Under the pieces are notes generated by a model. That model searched no databases. It saw only the letters and a program-made list of their open reading frames with translations, and was not told the origin of the DNA. From Nocardia colli (lineage in GTDB: Bacteria > Actinomycetota > Actinomycetes > Mycobacteriales > Mycobacteriaceae), in contig NZ_VXLC01000049.1 of assembly GCF_008704205.1 (NCBI RefSeq), forward strand, positions 1 through 64,000: DNA of 64,000 nucleotides. The letters run 5' to 3'. This document shows positions 8,727-16,821 of this stretch, one piece after another. Within the stretch, counting starts at the first letter, position 1. Every line of letters begins with the position of its first letter. The translations under genes and the position numbers were made by a program.

Positions 8727-9186
8727 CCGATTTCGGCGCTGGATAGTGGTGGCCGTGTCATTGCTGGTGCTCATCACCGCGGGCGTGTGGTGGTGGCGCG
8801 ACCACAGGTTCGGCCCCAATCCCGCACTGATCATGGTCGATCAGGTGACCATCGATGGCTTCACCAAACTCACATCCGGCGTCATCTTCGACGATCCCCC
8901 CTCCGCCTACGCCACCTACCTCGGCGACACCACCGACCACATACTCGACCGACTCCACGCACCGAACACCCGGATCTTCCCCAGATCCGACCCCCTCCGC
9001 GACCCACCACCCGACTCCCTCGTCATCGCAGTCGGCGACGCACCCCAAGGCTGTTCACTGACACTCGAACGGTTCCTCCCCACCGCCGCCCCCTACGCCC
9101 GCCACGGCGTAACCCGGGCACAGGCAGCGAACCTCGAGAACGGGACGCAGACGAAACTTCAGCTGAAGATTCATTGCCCCGGTTAG
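8713..9186 (+). CDS. single-pass membrane protein, paralogue of the upstream lipoprotein
   Basis: 157 residues from a GTG that overlaps the upstream gene by 14 bases. One N-terminal membrane helix (residues about 9-28, RWIVVAVSLLVLITAGVWWW) is followed by an extracytoplasmic domain. APQGCSLTLERFLPTAAPYARHG and AANLENGTQTKLQLKIHCPG align with the C-terminus of the preceding lipoprotein. The anchor differs (transmembrane helix rather than lipid), suggesting duplication followed by anchor exchange. Function unknown. Confidence 0.62.
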   Translation: MHPNNRFRRWIVVAVSLLVLITAGVWWWRDHRFGPNPALIMVDQVTIDGFTKLTSGVIFDDPPSAYATYLGDTTDHILDRLHAPNTRIFPRSDPLRDPPPDSLVIAVGDAPQGCSLTLERFLPTAAPYARHGVTRAQAANLENGTQTKLQLKIHCPG

Positions 9187-9367
9187 GGAGTGCGTCGCCC
9201 CGCCGCAGCGCGGAGCCATCACCCGGGATGCTCGTACTTCCACTGGGGTGCAATGTAATCCGCCGCCCGATCCCGATGCGAACGGGTTGACCGCGTCCGT
9301 CGGGTGAATGTTGTTGGTGGAGGGGGAAATCAGTTGGGGTGGGGGATCGCCTGGCAGAGTGCTGGGC

Positions 9368-9958
9368 ATGACTTCCTCCGACCCTAAGACGGATCTGCAC
9401 CGTTATCTGCGTTATGCCCGTGAAGCTGTGTTGTGGAAGCTCGATGGTGTGTCCGAGTATGACGTTCGCCGGCCGATGACACCTACCGGGACCAATCTGC
9501 TGGGGCTGGTGAAGCACCTCGGGACGATCGAGTTCGGGTATTTCGGGGACACCTTCGGCCGTCCGGCCGACGAGCCGCTCACCAAACTTGATTTCGAGGC
9601 AGATCCGACGGCCGACATGTGGGCGACCGTTGACGAATCGCGGGAAGACATCATCGCGTTCTATCACCGCGCGTGGGCGCACGCTGACGCCACGATCGAC
9701 GCTCTCGACCTCACCACCGAAGGTTCGGTTCCGTGGTGGACGAAGGACCGGGTCGTCACGCTGCACCGAATTCTGGTGCATGTGACCACCGAAACCAATC
9801 GGCATGCCGGGCATGCCGACATCGTTCGCGAACTCATCGATGGTGCCGCCGGGCTACTCCCCCACAACGACAACATGCCCACCGGCGACCCGGCCTGGTG
9901 GCAGAACTATCGAGCCACACTGGAGAACACCGCGAAGCAGGCCGCCGGACTCGAATGA
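9368..9958 (+). CDS. DinB family protein (DUF664 type)
   Basis: 196 residues, four-helix DinB-like fold. LLGLVKHLGTIEFGYFGDTFG supplies the first metal-type His, and RILVHVTTETNRHAGHADIVRELIDG near the C-terminus supplies the second and third (H-x3-E-x2-R-H-x2-H). This is the DUF664/mini-circle subgroup, whose members include mycothiol- or bacillithiol-linked transferases; which thiol or substrate applies here is unknown. The ATG at 9368 begins the conserved part. Confidence 0.85.
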   Translation: MTSSDPKTDLHRYLRYAREAVLWKLDGVSEYDVRRPMTPTGTNLLGLVKHLGTIEFGYFGDTFGRPADEPLTKLDFEADPTADMWATVDESREDIIAFYHRAWAHADATIDALDLTTEGSVPWWTKDRVVTLHRILVHVTTETNRHAGHADIVRELIDGAAGLLPHNDNMPTGDPAWWQNYRATLENTAKQAAGLE

Positions 9959-10102
9959 TCGTGTCGCCGGTTGGCCACGCCGCAGATGAGAGCCGCTGTG
10001 TGGTCCGGGGGTGGCGGGCGGGCCGTTCGGCCGGAATCATCGGTCGGGTGACCGTTGCGGTTCGGGTGCGACGGCCCCGGCCGCTTGTTCGGAAGGTGCA
10101 CG

Positions 10103-10498
10103 ATGCGATTCGGGAAGGCGCGGCCGACGCGACCGGGACTGCTTGGGCAGGAAGTACCTTCGTTCGTGAAGCGCGTGAACGGTCTCGGACTGCTCGAACT
10201 CGGTACGGCGGCTCGGTCCCACGGGTTCTCCGCCTACGGCCGGCCGCTGTGGACCAAAGCTGTGCTGACGGAGATAGTCTCGGTCGTGTTGATCCCGATC
10301 TGCGCCAAGACCAACGGCGCGGGGCGGCTCCAGGCTTGGCGGTGTTACGCCGGAGTCACCCTGGACGGGCGTGGAACGGTCAGTTTCACCGTCGATATTT
10401 CTCCTGCGGATTTCGATAACCTGCCCACGGTAACCGACCCCTGGGACGTCGCCGAGGCGCTGCTTTATCACTCGCCCCACCTGCCGGTAGAAGACTGA
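10103..10498 (+). CDS. hypothetical protein
   Basis: 131 residues from an ATG with AAGGTG upstream. No signal peptide or membrane helix. The central VTLDGRGTVSFTVDISPADFDNLPTVTDPWDVAEALLYHSPHLP reads like a structured domain and codon usage is consistent with coding. An equally long minus-strand frame over the same bases lacks such features. I do not recognise the family. Confidence 0.45.
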   Translation: MRFGKARPTRPGLLGQEVPSFVKRVNGLGLLELGTAARSHGFSAYGRPLWTKAVLTEIVSVVLIPICAKTNGAGRLQAWRCYAGVTLDGRGTVSFTVDISPADFDNLPTVTDPWDVAEALLYHSPHLPVED

Positions 10499-10569
10499 GC
10501 GCCGACCGGATCCACCACCACCACCACCGGATCAACCCTTCGGAACCACTGCCGAACGGAAGCCGTGAA

Positions 10570-11241
10570 TTATCCAGCGGGACAGGGCACCGGGTGCGGG
10601 TGCTGCGGATCAAGGGCATTGAGTACGTAGGCGGCTGCACGCGGATCGGCGACGATTCCCAGATGATCGGACATATCCTGCGAACACCCATCTTGCAGAA
10701 CGATATTCGTCACCCCGTCCCCGGGCAGCAGCCCAGAGGTGTACGGCAGGACAACTTGGTCGTGGGTGGTGACGATATTCGTGTAAGTGCCCAGCGAATG
10801 GCCGAGGACATCGACCTTCTGCGCACCGGTCGCATCCAGTATCCGCTCGATGAAACTGCCGATGGTGCGCGCATTCTGCTCAGCAGTGCCGCTCATCCCG
10901 CCGAGCGCCGAAACCGGCCACGGCAGATCGAGAGCGCCGTAGGTCAAAGAGAAGACGCAGTAGCCTTCATTGGCCAGCAACGGAACATATGTCCCCCAAT
11001 TGGTTTGAGCGCCCGCCCCCGCTCCCCCGTGCACCAACACCACCGGATTCGGGTGCGCCACACTGGGTTTACAGCCCCAATCATTACTGCCCGGCATAGA
11101 CCCACCGGGATTCGACAGCTCGGCACGAATCCCACTGAACGTGCTGTATTCCACCGGCAACTCCGCCTGCGCAGGCCCTGCACCCACTCCTGCTACCACC
11201 GCCACCGCGCACAGCACCGACCCGATTCGCCATTCCGCCAT
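10570..11241 (-). CDS. secreted class-2 lipase, internally shortened
   Basis: 223 residues with a signal peptide (cleavage near AQA-EL), the oxyanion loop VVLVHGGAGAGAQTNWG, the nucleophile elbow VDVLGHSLGT, then YTNIVTTHDQVVLPYTSGLL (acid Asp), LQDGCSQDMSDHLGI (His) and NALDP. This is the alpha/beta-hydrolase triacylglycerol lipase/esterase family of Nocardia and Streptomyces. In normal members about 70-75 residues (strand beta6 and the cap region) separate GHSxGT from YT-I-T-D; here they are directly joined near 10785. All three triad residues survive and the frame is intact, so it may be translated, but activity is doubtful. GGAGGGGG precedes the ATG. Confidence 0.8.
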   Translation of the reverse strand: MAEWRIGSVLCAVAVVAGVGAGPAQAELPVEYSTFSGIRAELSNPGGSMPGSNDWGCKPSVAHPNPVVLVHGGAGAGAQTNWGTYVPLLANEGYCVFSLTYGALDLPWPVSALGGMSGTAEQNARTIGSFIERILDATGAQKVDVLGHSLGTYTNIVTTHDQVVLPYTSGLLPGDGVTNIVLQDGCSQDMSDHLGIVADPRAAAYVLNALDPQHPHPVPCPAG

Positions 11242-11383
11242 GATGAAGCCCCCTCCGATTAGAACACGTTCCAGTTCACCCCTCAGGGAGTGACACTAAC
11301 GCGAAATCAGCTGTTCTGGTCGATCTTTCGGACAAACCGGCGATATCGAGGCCCCTCGGAGCTTCACGAGGTAGACACGAAGA

Positions 11384-11725
11384 GTGGATATTCGAGAACT
11401 TCAGGCGCGAGCGATGACGATTCATGACCTCTATGACGCGCTGAATCTTGCTGAGCGGGGACGGACTTGGACCCGGGCGGACTTCATGCTCGGGTTCGTC
11501 GGGGATGTAGGGGATCTCGCGAAGCTGGTTATGGCCGCCGAGGGTACCCGGGCGATGCCAGGCGGGAAGGCAGCCTTGGAACATGAGCTCGCGGACTGTC
11601 TTTGGTCGGTTCTGATTCTGGCGCAACGGTATGAGGTCGATCTCGAAAGCGTGTTCACCCAGACCATGGGTGAGCTGGAGGAGATCATCTCGACACGCCT
11701 TGCGAGCGGAACAGGTTCAGCGTGA
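11384..11725 (+). CDS. MazG-like nucleotide pyrophosphohydrolase family protein
   Basis: 113 residues, all alpha. FMLGFVGDVGDLAKLVMAAEG corresponds to the MazG helix that normally carries the metal-binding E-x2-E pair, here D-x2-D, and LEHELADCLWSVLILAQRYEVDLESVF supplies the second helix with E and D. These enzymes hydrolyse non-canonical NTPs to NMP and PPi. The GTG start keeps the N-terminal helix MDIRELQARAMTIHDLYDALN. The last 9 bases overlap the end of the convergent marR gene. Family assignment is good; substrate is unknown. Confidence 0.72.
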   Translation: MDIRELQARAMTIHDLYDALNLAERGRTWTRADFMLGFVGDVGDLAKLVMAAEGTRAMPGGKAALEHELADCLWSVLILAQRYEVDLESVFTQTMGELEEIISTRLASGTGSA

Positions 11726-12172
11726 TTGGTTGGCGGTGATCACTGTTTGCAGGGCGTGTTTGAGGTGGGTGGGGGTGGGGAGGGCGGCGAGGAATTGGTG
11801 TTCGCAGTTGTCGATGATGGTTGCGCCGGTTTTCAGGATGGCTCGGCCGGCGGGGGTGAGGGTGACGGTGTTTTTGCGGCGGTCGGTGGGGTGGGGGTGG
11901 CGTTCGACCCAGGTTTGGGATTGCAGGCGGTCGATGAGGGCGACCATGGTTGTGCGGTCGATGCCGAGGAGTTCTGCGACTTCCTTTTGGGAGCGTTCTT
12001 GCTGATCATCCAGGCAGTTCAGGGCAGCCCATTCCTGAGGGGTGATGCCCAGCGGGGCCAGTTCGGTCGAGGTCAGGTCCGCGTATTGCAAGGCTGCGTG
12101 TTTGAGCAGGTACCCGAGCCGAGGGAGTGGGGCTTCGTCGGTCGATCGCGGCGGGCGGGCGGGAATGGGCAC
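11717..12172 (-). CDS. MarR family transcriptional regulator
   Basis: 151 residues with a winged helix: LGITPQEWAALNCLDD, KEVAELLGIDRTTMVALIDRLQSQTWVER, then the wing HPTDRRKNTVTLTPAGRAIL. There is no Shine-Dalgarno before the GTG. A TATATG element ends 8 bases upstream, consistent with a leaderless transcript. It is divergent from the SDR at 12287, and a 27-base dyad lies between them. It probably autoregulates and controls that SDR. Confidence 0.9.
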   Translation of the reverse strand: MPIPARPPRSTDEAPLPRLGYLLKHAALQYADLTSTELAPLGITPQEWAALNCLDDQQERSQKEVAELLGIDRTTMVALIDRLQSQTWVERHPHPTDRRKNTVTLTPAGRAILKTGATIIDNCEHQFLAALPTPTHLKHALQTVITANQSR

Positions 12173-12191
12173 GCGGTAACCATATACTTTT

Positions 12192-12218
12192 CTGATCGTC
12201 AGTATTGCTGATGATCAG
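12192..12218. promoter_or_regulatory. MarR-type operator candidate
   Basis: Inverted repeat CTGATCGTCAG-TATTG-CTGATGATCAG (11-base arms, one mismatch, 5-base spacer), 20 bases upstream of the marR start and 69 upstream of the SDR start. Size and symmetry fit a MarR dimer site. Confidence 0.7.
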
Positions 12219-12286
12219 TCGCCATGACTACCATGGGGGTCGCCAGTGCGGGTTTCTCCGAATCTCATTGCTCTCGAGGGGTATTC

Positions 12287-12982
12287 ATGTCGAAGTCGAT
12301 CGCAGTACTCGGCGCCGGGGCGGGCCTGGGCCAGGCCGTCGCCCACCGCTACGCAGCGGAGGGCTACGACGTGGTGCTGGTCGCCAGGCGCCGGGAACCG
12401 CTGGAGTCGTTGGCCGAGAAGCTGCCTGGGACAACACATGTCATCACCGCGGACTTAGCCGACACCGACGCGGTTCCCGCGCTCGCCGAGCAGATTCGGG
12501 CCGCGGTCGGCGATCTCGACGCGTTCTACTACGGTGCGGCGGCCGACGGTTTCGTCCCGGTGCTCGATCTGACCCCACAGCGCGTACAAGACCTCATGCG
12601 GCTCGGCGTCTACACCTTGCTCGAGCTGGTACGAGAGTTCTTGCCCGCCATGCTTTCCCGCGGGGACGGCGTGATCCTCAGCGCACAGGGAGCCAGTGCC
12701 GTGCACGGCAATCCGCGCGTCGCCGGTGGACTCGCCCTCGCCGCTCAGCGCAACTACCTCCAGGCGTTGCACACCGAGGTCGCCGCGAAGGGCGTCTACG
12801 TCGGCGGTCTCTACATCGGCGCGGCCATCGAAAACAGCGCCTGGCACACCGAACTGGAACGAGCCAGGGCAGCGGGCGAGCCGGTGTTCGAGGTATCGAC
12901 CGTCTCCCCCACCCACCTCGCCGATCTGCTCTGGACCATGCAGCACACCAGGGACGAAGCGGACGTCACCTACATCCGCTGA
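12287..12982 (+). CDS. SDR-fold protein lacking the Tyr-x3-Lys catalytic pair
   Basis: 231 residues. The N-terminal cofactor motif is SIAVLGAGAGLGQAVAHRYAAEG followed by VVLVARR, so NADP(H) binding is likely. The strand before the active site is GVILSAQGASAV (a Ser is present), but where YxxxK is expected the sequence reads GLALAAQRNYLQAL, so both Tyr and Lys are missing. GAGRGG-type start with GAGGGG upstream of the ATG at 12287. It is divergent from marR. It may be an NADPH-binding sensor like NmrA-type proteins rather than a dehydrogenase. Confidence 0.8.
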   Translation: MSKSIAVLGAGAGLGQAVAHRYAAEGYDVVLVARRREPLESLAEKLPGTTHVITADLADTDAVPALAEQIRAAVGDLDAFYYGAAADGFVPVLDLTPQRVQDLMRLGVYTLLELVREFLPAMLSRGDGVILSAQGASAVHGNPRVAGGLALAAQRNYLQALHTEVAAKGVYVGGLYIGAAIENSAWHTELERARAAGEPVFEVSTVSPTHLADLLWTMQHTRDEADVTYIR

Positions 12983-12987
12983 TCCGC

Positions 12988-15558
12988 CTACTGCGAATCT
13001 TCCAGCTGGTAGCCGAGTTTCACGTCATGGTTGACCTCACCACCGGCGACGGTTATCTGGCTGGTCGACGGCGGATAGCCACGAGCCACGACGGTGTACT
13101 GCCCTTGCGGCAGATCGGTGACCAGATAACGACCGTTGTCGTCGGTGCGAGCGGTGGCGGTCAGATCACCCGTCGTGTTGAGCACGCTGATCTGCGCGTC
13201 CGGCACCGGACGCCCGTCTTCGGCCAGAGCGGAACCGACGAGCACCGCCATCGGCGACATATCGATGTCGTGCCGGAGCAGTCCGGCATCAGGAACGGTA
13301 AGCGTGGTCGCGCTCGGCCGCATATGTTCGGCCACGGCGACCAATGTGTAAGTACCGGAAACGATCCCGTGGCACACGTAACGCCCGTCGGCCGTGGTCA
13401 TCGCCGCACCGACCACCTCGCCGCGCAGGTCGGTCAGGGTGATGGTGGCGCCGTAGAGCGGGGTGCCGCGAGCGGCGGACCGGACGATGCCGGACAGCTC
13501 ACCGGAGCCGAGCAAGGTGAGATCCAGGTGCTGGGCCCGCTGGCCGACCGAAACCGTCACCGCCGCAGGCTGATGGCCGGTCGCCGAGATGATCAGCACG
13601 TAGCTGCCGCTCTCGGGAACCCCGATGACGTAACCACCGTCGGCATCGCCGGTCGCCCGCGAAACCTGATGTCCGCGTTGATCGATCAGGGTGAGCGCGG
13701 CGTCGGGCACCGGATGCCCGTTCTCCCGCCGGATACGTCCGCCGATCGCGCCGTCGCCGTAACCTTCGAACCCCTCCACCGAGTCGAGCACCGTCACCGT
13801 GGAACCGGTTGCCGCCATGGCGAACTCGTGCGAACCATTGCCGCGGTGTTCGGCGGACACCTGCCGGCCGACCGCCCCGGCGAGTACCGGTTCGGGTTCC
13901 GCGAGCGCCTGCGCGGCGCCCTCCCAGATCTGGTCCTCGTCCCAGCTCGACTCCGCGACCGGCGCCGCCTTCCGCGCGACGGCCGGCACCGGAGCATCCT
14001 GCAACGGAATCTCTTTCATCAACATCAACACCAGGCACGCCAGCAACGCCACCGCCGCGGCGACATAGAACACCCAGTGCATGGCGTTGGTGAAGCCGAT
14101 CAGGATCGGCACCTTCAGCTCGTCGGGCAGCGCCTCGATGCCGCTGGTGTTGCTCTGCATATTGCTGAGCTGTTCGGCATCGAACCCGGGCGGCAACGTC
14201 CCGCCGAACGCGTCGATGATCTTGTCGGGCAACAGGTTGAACAGAATGGTCAGGAACACCGCGACGCCGAGGGTGCCGCCCATCTGCCGGAAGAATGTCG
14301 CCGCCGCGGTCGAAACGCCCATATCCGAACGCCGCCCCGCGTTCTGCGCCGCGATCACCAACGTCTGCATGCAGAACCCGAGCCCGAGCCCGATCACCGC
14401 GCAGTACGCCAGCGGCTGCCACAGCACGCTGTCGTAGTGCACCTGCGCGTACAGCGCCGAGCCGACCGCGGTGATGAAAGTGCCTGCCACGGGCAGGATC
14501 TTGTAGCGTCCGGTCTTCTTGGTGATCCGCCCGCCGAGTTGCGCGCCGACCGTGATGCCCATGACCAGCGGCAGCATCAGCAGCCCGGCATTGGTCGGGG
14601 TGAACCCACGCACCACCTGGAAGTACTGCGGCACCATGGTGATCGCGCCGAACATGGCGATGCCGACGATGAACCCGCCCGCGATGGTGACACTGAACGT
14701 CGAACTCTTGAACAGCCGCAACGGAATCAGCGCCGCGTCCTTCATCAGGAACTCGACGAGCAGGAACAGCAGCAGCCCGACCCCGCCGACCCCGTAGCAG
14801 AGCAGCGCCCGATGCGATTCCCAGCCCCAGTTGCGGCCCCGCTCGGCGACCACCAGCAGCGGCACGGTGCAGATCGTCAGCGTCACCGCGCCGAACCAGT
14901 CGATGCGGTGATTCTGCCGCTGGTGCGGCACATTCAGCACCTTGGCGACCACCAGCCAGGCGAGCACCCCCACCGGCACGTTCACCAGGAACACCCAGCG
15001 CCAGCCGGCGATCCCGCCGAGCGTGTCCAGATCGGAGAAGAAGCCGCCGAGCACCGGCCCGAGCACCGTGGCGAAACCGAAGACCATCATGAAGTAGCCC
15101 TGGTACCGCACCCGTTCCCGGGCGGGCACGATATCGCCGACGATGGTGAACGCCAACGACATCAGACCACCGGCACCGAGCCCCTGGAACGCGCGGAACC
15201 CGGCGAGCTCGTACATCGAGGTGGCGAAGGTGCAGGCCACCGAGCCGACGATGAACAGCCCGATTGCCGTGAGGTAGAACGGCTTCCGCCCGTAGATGTC
15301 GGCCAGCTTGCCGTAGAGCGGCGTGGTGATCGTCGCGGTGATCAGGTAAGCCGTTGTCGCCCACGCCTGTTCGTCGAAGCCGTGCAGGCTGTTGGAGATC
15401 TTCACGATCGCCACGCTGACGATGTTCTGGTCGAGCGCGGCCAGGAACATACCGAGCAGCAGGCCGGACAGGATGGTCAGGATCTGCCGGTGTGACAGTG
15501 CGGGACCCGCGTCCGCTTCCAGGCCCGGCGGCATTGCCTGGGTGGTGGAATTCGTCAT
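12988..15558 (-). CDS. DHA2-family MFS exporter with three C-terminal carboxypeptidase-regulatory-like domains
   Basis: 856 residues. Residues about 25-540 are a 14-helix drug:H+ antiporter of the EmrB/QacA type: ALDQNIVSVAIVKI, LYGKLADIYGRKPFYL (motif A), RAFQGLGAGGL (motif B), GPVLGGFFSD (motif C). After a charged linker (about 540-600) come three roughly 84-residue Ig/transthyretin-like repeats (about 603-686, 688-771, 773-856), each with G-x-V/I...G-x-P...GA-x-I/V-L-x-D and D-G-x-Y-x(4)-P-x-G-x-Y. Start at 15558 is preferred over the longer frame to 15690 because AGGGCGC and the cytoplasmic N-terminus fit. The tail is presumably cytoplasmic after an even number of helices. Confidence 0.9.
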   Translation of the reverse strand: MTNSTTQAMPPGLEADAGPALSHRQILTILSGLLLGMFLAALDQNIVSVAIVKISNSLHGFDEQAWATTAYLITATITTPLYGKLADIYGRKPFYLTAIGLFIVGSVACTFATSMYELAGFRAFQGLGAGGLMSLAFTIVGDIVPARERVRYQGYFMMVFGFATVLGPVLGGFFSDLDTLGGIAGWRWVFLVNVPVGVLAWLVVAKVLNVPHQRQNHRIDWFGAVTLTICTVPLLVVAERGRNWGWESHRALLCYGVGGVGLLLFLLVEFLMKDAALIPLRLFKSSTFSVTIAGGFIVGIAMFGAITMVPQYFQVVRGFTPTNAGLLMLPLVMGITVGAQLGGRITKKTGRYKILPVAGTFITAVGSALYAQVHYDSVLWQPLAYCAVIGLGLGFCMQTLVIAAQNAGRRSDMGVSTAAATFFRQMGGTLGVAVFLTILFNLLPDKIIDAFGGTLPPGFDAEQLSNMQSNTSGIEALPDELKVPILIGFTNAMHWVFYVAAAVALLACLVLMLMKEIPLQDAPVPAVARKAAPVAESSWDEDQIWEGAAQALAEPEPVLAGAVGRQVSAEHRGNGSHEFAMAATGSTVTVLDSVEGFEGYGDGAIGGRIRRENGHPVPDAALTLIDQRGHQVSRATGDADGGYVIGVPESGSYVLIISATGHQPAAVTVSVGQRAQHLDLTLLGSGELSGIVRSAARGTPLYGATITLTDLRGEVVGAAMTTADGRYVCHGIVSGTYTLVAVAEHMRPSATTLTVPDAGLLRHDIDMSPMAVLVGSALAEDGRPVPDAQISVLNTTGDLTATARTDDNGRYLVTDLPQGQYTVVARGYPPSTSQITVAGGEVNHDVKLGYQLEDSQ

Positions 15559-15680
15559 GTGCGCCCTAATTCTGGTCGGCTGCGTTGTCAGCGGTCTTTC
15601 TCGAACACGCGCTTCCGCTCGTCGGTCGCCCGGAATACGCTGCGCGGCCATCGATCGGATCGGCTCGGCGCTCACCAAGC

Positions 15681-15693
15681 CTTGTGACACAAG
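15681..15693. promoter_or_regulatory. palindrome upstream of the MFS exporter
   Basis: CTTGTG-A-CACAAG, perfect 6-base arms around one base, 123 bases upstream of the MFS start. Possible repressor site; no regulator gene is adjacent. Confidence 0.35.
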
Positions 15694-15761
15694 CGATCTG
15701 CACTAACTACTGCTGGTAAAACTCTCAGCGGTGCGACAGTTCGGCGACCTACCAGAACCGC

Positions 15762-15773
15762 GCAACTAGTTGC
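15762..15773. promoter_or_regulatory. palindrome in the MFS/membrane-protein spacer
   Basis: Perfect 12-base palindrome GCAACTAGTTGC, roughly midway between the two divergent genes. Could be a regulator half of an operator pair with the palindrome at 15681, or chance. Confidence 0.25.
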
Positions 15774-15971
15774 TATCGCGAACAATACATAAGCCCGTCA
15801 ATCCATTATCACCGCGGGTATCGGGTTCCGGAGAAACCCGCGCCGGGATAGCCGCCTGCTATGTAAGGTCTTTCGTGTCTCGCCGCGCGCGGGACAAGCT
15901 TCTGCGGCGCGGGCTGCGGTATGCCCTCGGCGCAGGTTCCGACCAGCATCCGGCGACAGGGGGAAAAGCAG

Positions 15972-16610
15972 ATGTCTGAAAACGAACCCAACGGTGCGCC
16001 ACCGGCGCCGAACCCGCCCAACGACCCGACGCCCGCACCGAACGACACCAGAACGACCGACCCGACGCCTTTCTGGCGGTCGTCACTCTTCTGGACCGTG
16101 GTGGGCAGTGTCGGAACGGTGATCGCGTTGATCGTCGGCATCGCCCAATGGGCGGGCTCGAATTCGCCCTCGGCCACCCCGACCGGCTCGCCGGTTCCGG
16201 TCCCGTCCACGCCACCGACCACCCCCGCACCCCCCTCCCTCACCCACGGCCACCAGAAAATCGCCAACGTCGAGGGCATCGACCTGGACACCGGACAAGT
16301 CCGCGACCAGAACCAACCCGGCGTAGACATGAGCCCGTCCAGAACCGCCGACTCCCTCAACGCCATGACCGACGGCCACGCCCGCTTCGCCATCCCGCGC
16401 ACCGACGCCGGCTCCGGCCTGGACCGCTGCACCGCGATCGCCCCCGGCGCATGGAGCCAAACCTTGGACAACACCTATCACTTGCCCACCGGCAGTCACC
16501 TCTGCGTGCAAACCGACCAGGGCAATCTCGCCGAACTCACGCTCACCCACATTCCTTCAGCGGCGGAGCAATACCTCGAATTCGACTTCACCACCTGGCG
16601 TCCCAGGTAG
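15972..16610 (+). CDS. single-pass membrane protein with Pro-rich tails
   Basis: 212 residues. A Pro/Asn-rich cytoplasmic N-terminus (about 1-40) precedes one membrane helix (about 46-65, SLFWTVVGSVGTVIALIVGIA), a Pro/Ser/Thr-rich linker, and an extracellular domain of about 110 residues with two cysteines (DRCTAI and HLCVQTD). The end LCVQTDQGNLAELTLTHIPS resembles the small ligand-binding domains found on actinobacterial membrane proteins. Start chosen at 15972, with AGGGGGA upstream. Function unknown; no operon partner. Confidence 0.65.
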   Translation: MSENEPNGAPPAPNPPNDPTPAPNDTRTTDPTPFWRSSLFWTVVGSVGTVIALIVGIAQWAGSNSPSATPTGSPVPVPSTPPTTPAPPSLTHGHQKIANVEGIDLDTGQVRDQNQPGVDMSPSRTADSLNAMTDGHARFAIPRTDAGSGLDRCTAIAPGAWSQTLDNTYHLPTGSHLCVQTDQGNLAELTLTHIPSAAEQYLEFDFTTWRPR

Positions 16611-16821
16611 ACCATTGCCGCGCGAGCCCGGGAGCGTACCGGTCGGCGTACGCGACACCCACTGCACCCAGTAAGTCTCGTCCGATCCCGCGGGGACGGT
16701 AATGTTGGCACGTCGCGTGGTACAAGGCCCGAGGGTGCGCCGCGCGAATGTGGGTACTCCGCGTTAGTCGTATTCGACGACGACCGAGTAGGTCAACGCG
16801 GATGGAAGGAGACCGGAGTCG

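Larger units (their letters stand above)
15559..15971. other. 413-base divergent intergenic region
   Basis: Separates the MFS gene (minus) from the membrane protein at 15972 (plus). No coding sequence is credible. It contains two perfect palindromes, listed separately, and must hold both promoters. Confidence 0.55.

Noticed and set aside
10498..10569. CCACCACCACC run between convergent genes
   Set aside because: Short simple repeat with no clear hairpin; no function supported.
12205..15495. 1096-residue plus-strand open frame
   Set aside because: Antisense to the MFS exporter, which has full family motifs; this frame is rich in His/Arg/Gly/Gln with no domain and is a high-GC shadow.
16767..16781. 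GTCGT-ATTCG-ACGAC inverted repeat upstream of the REC-PP2C gene
   Set aside because: Short arms in GC-rich context; could be chance and no regulator is adjacent.
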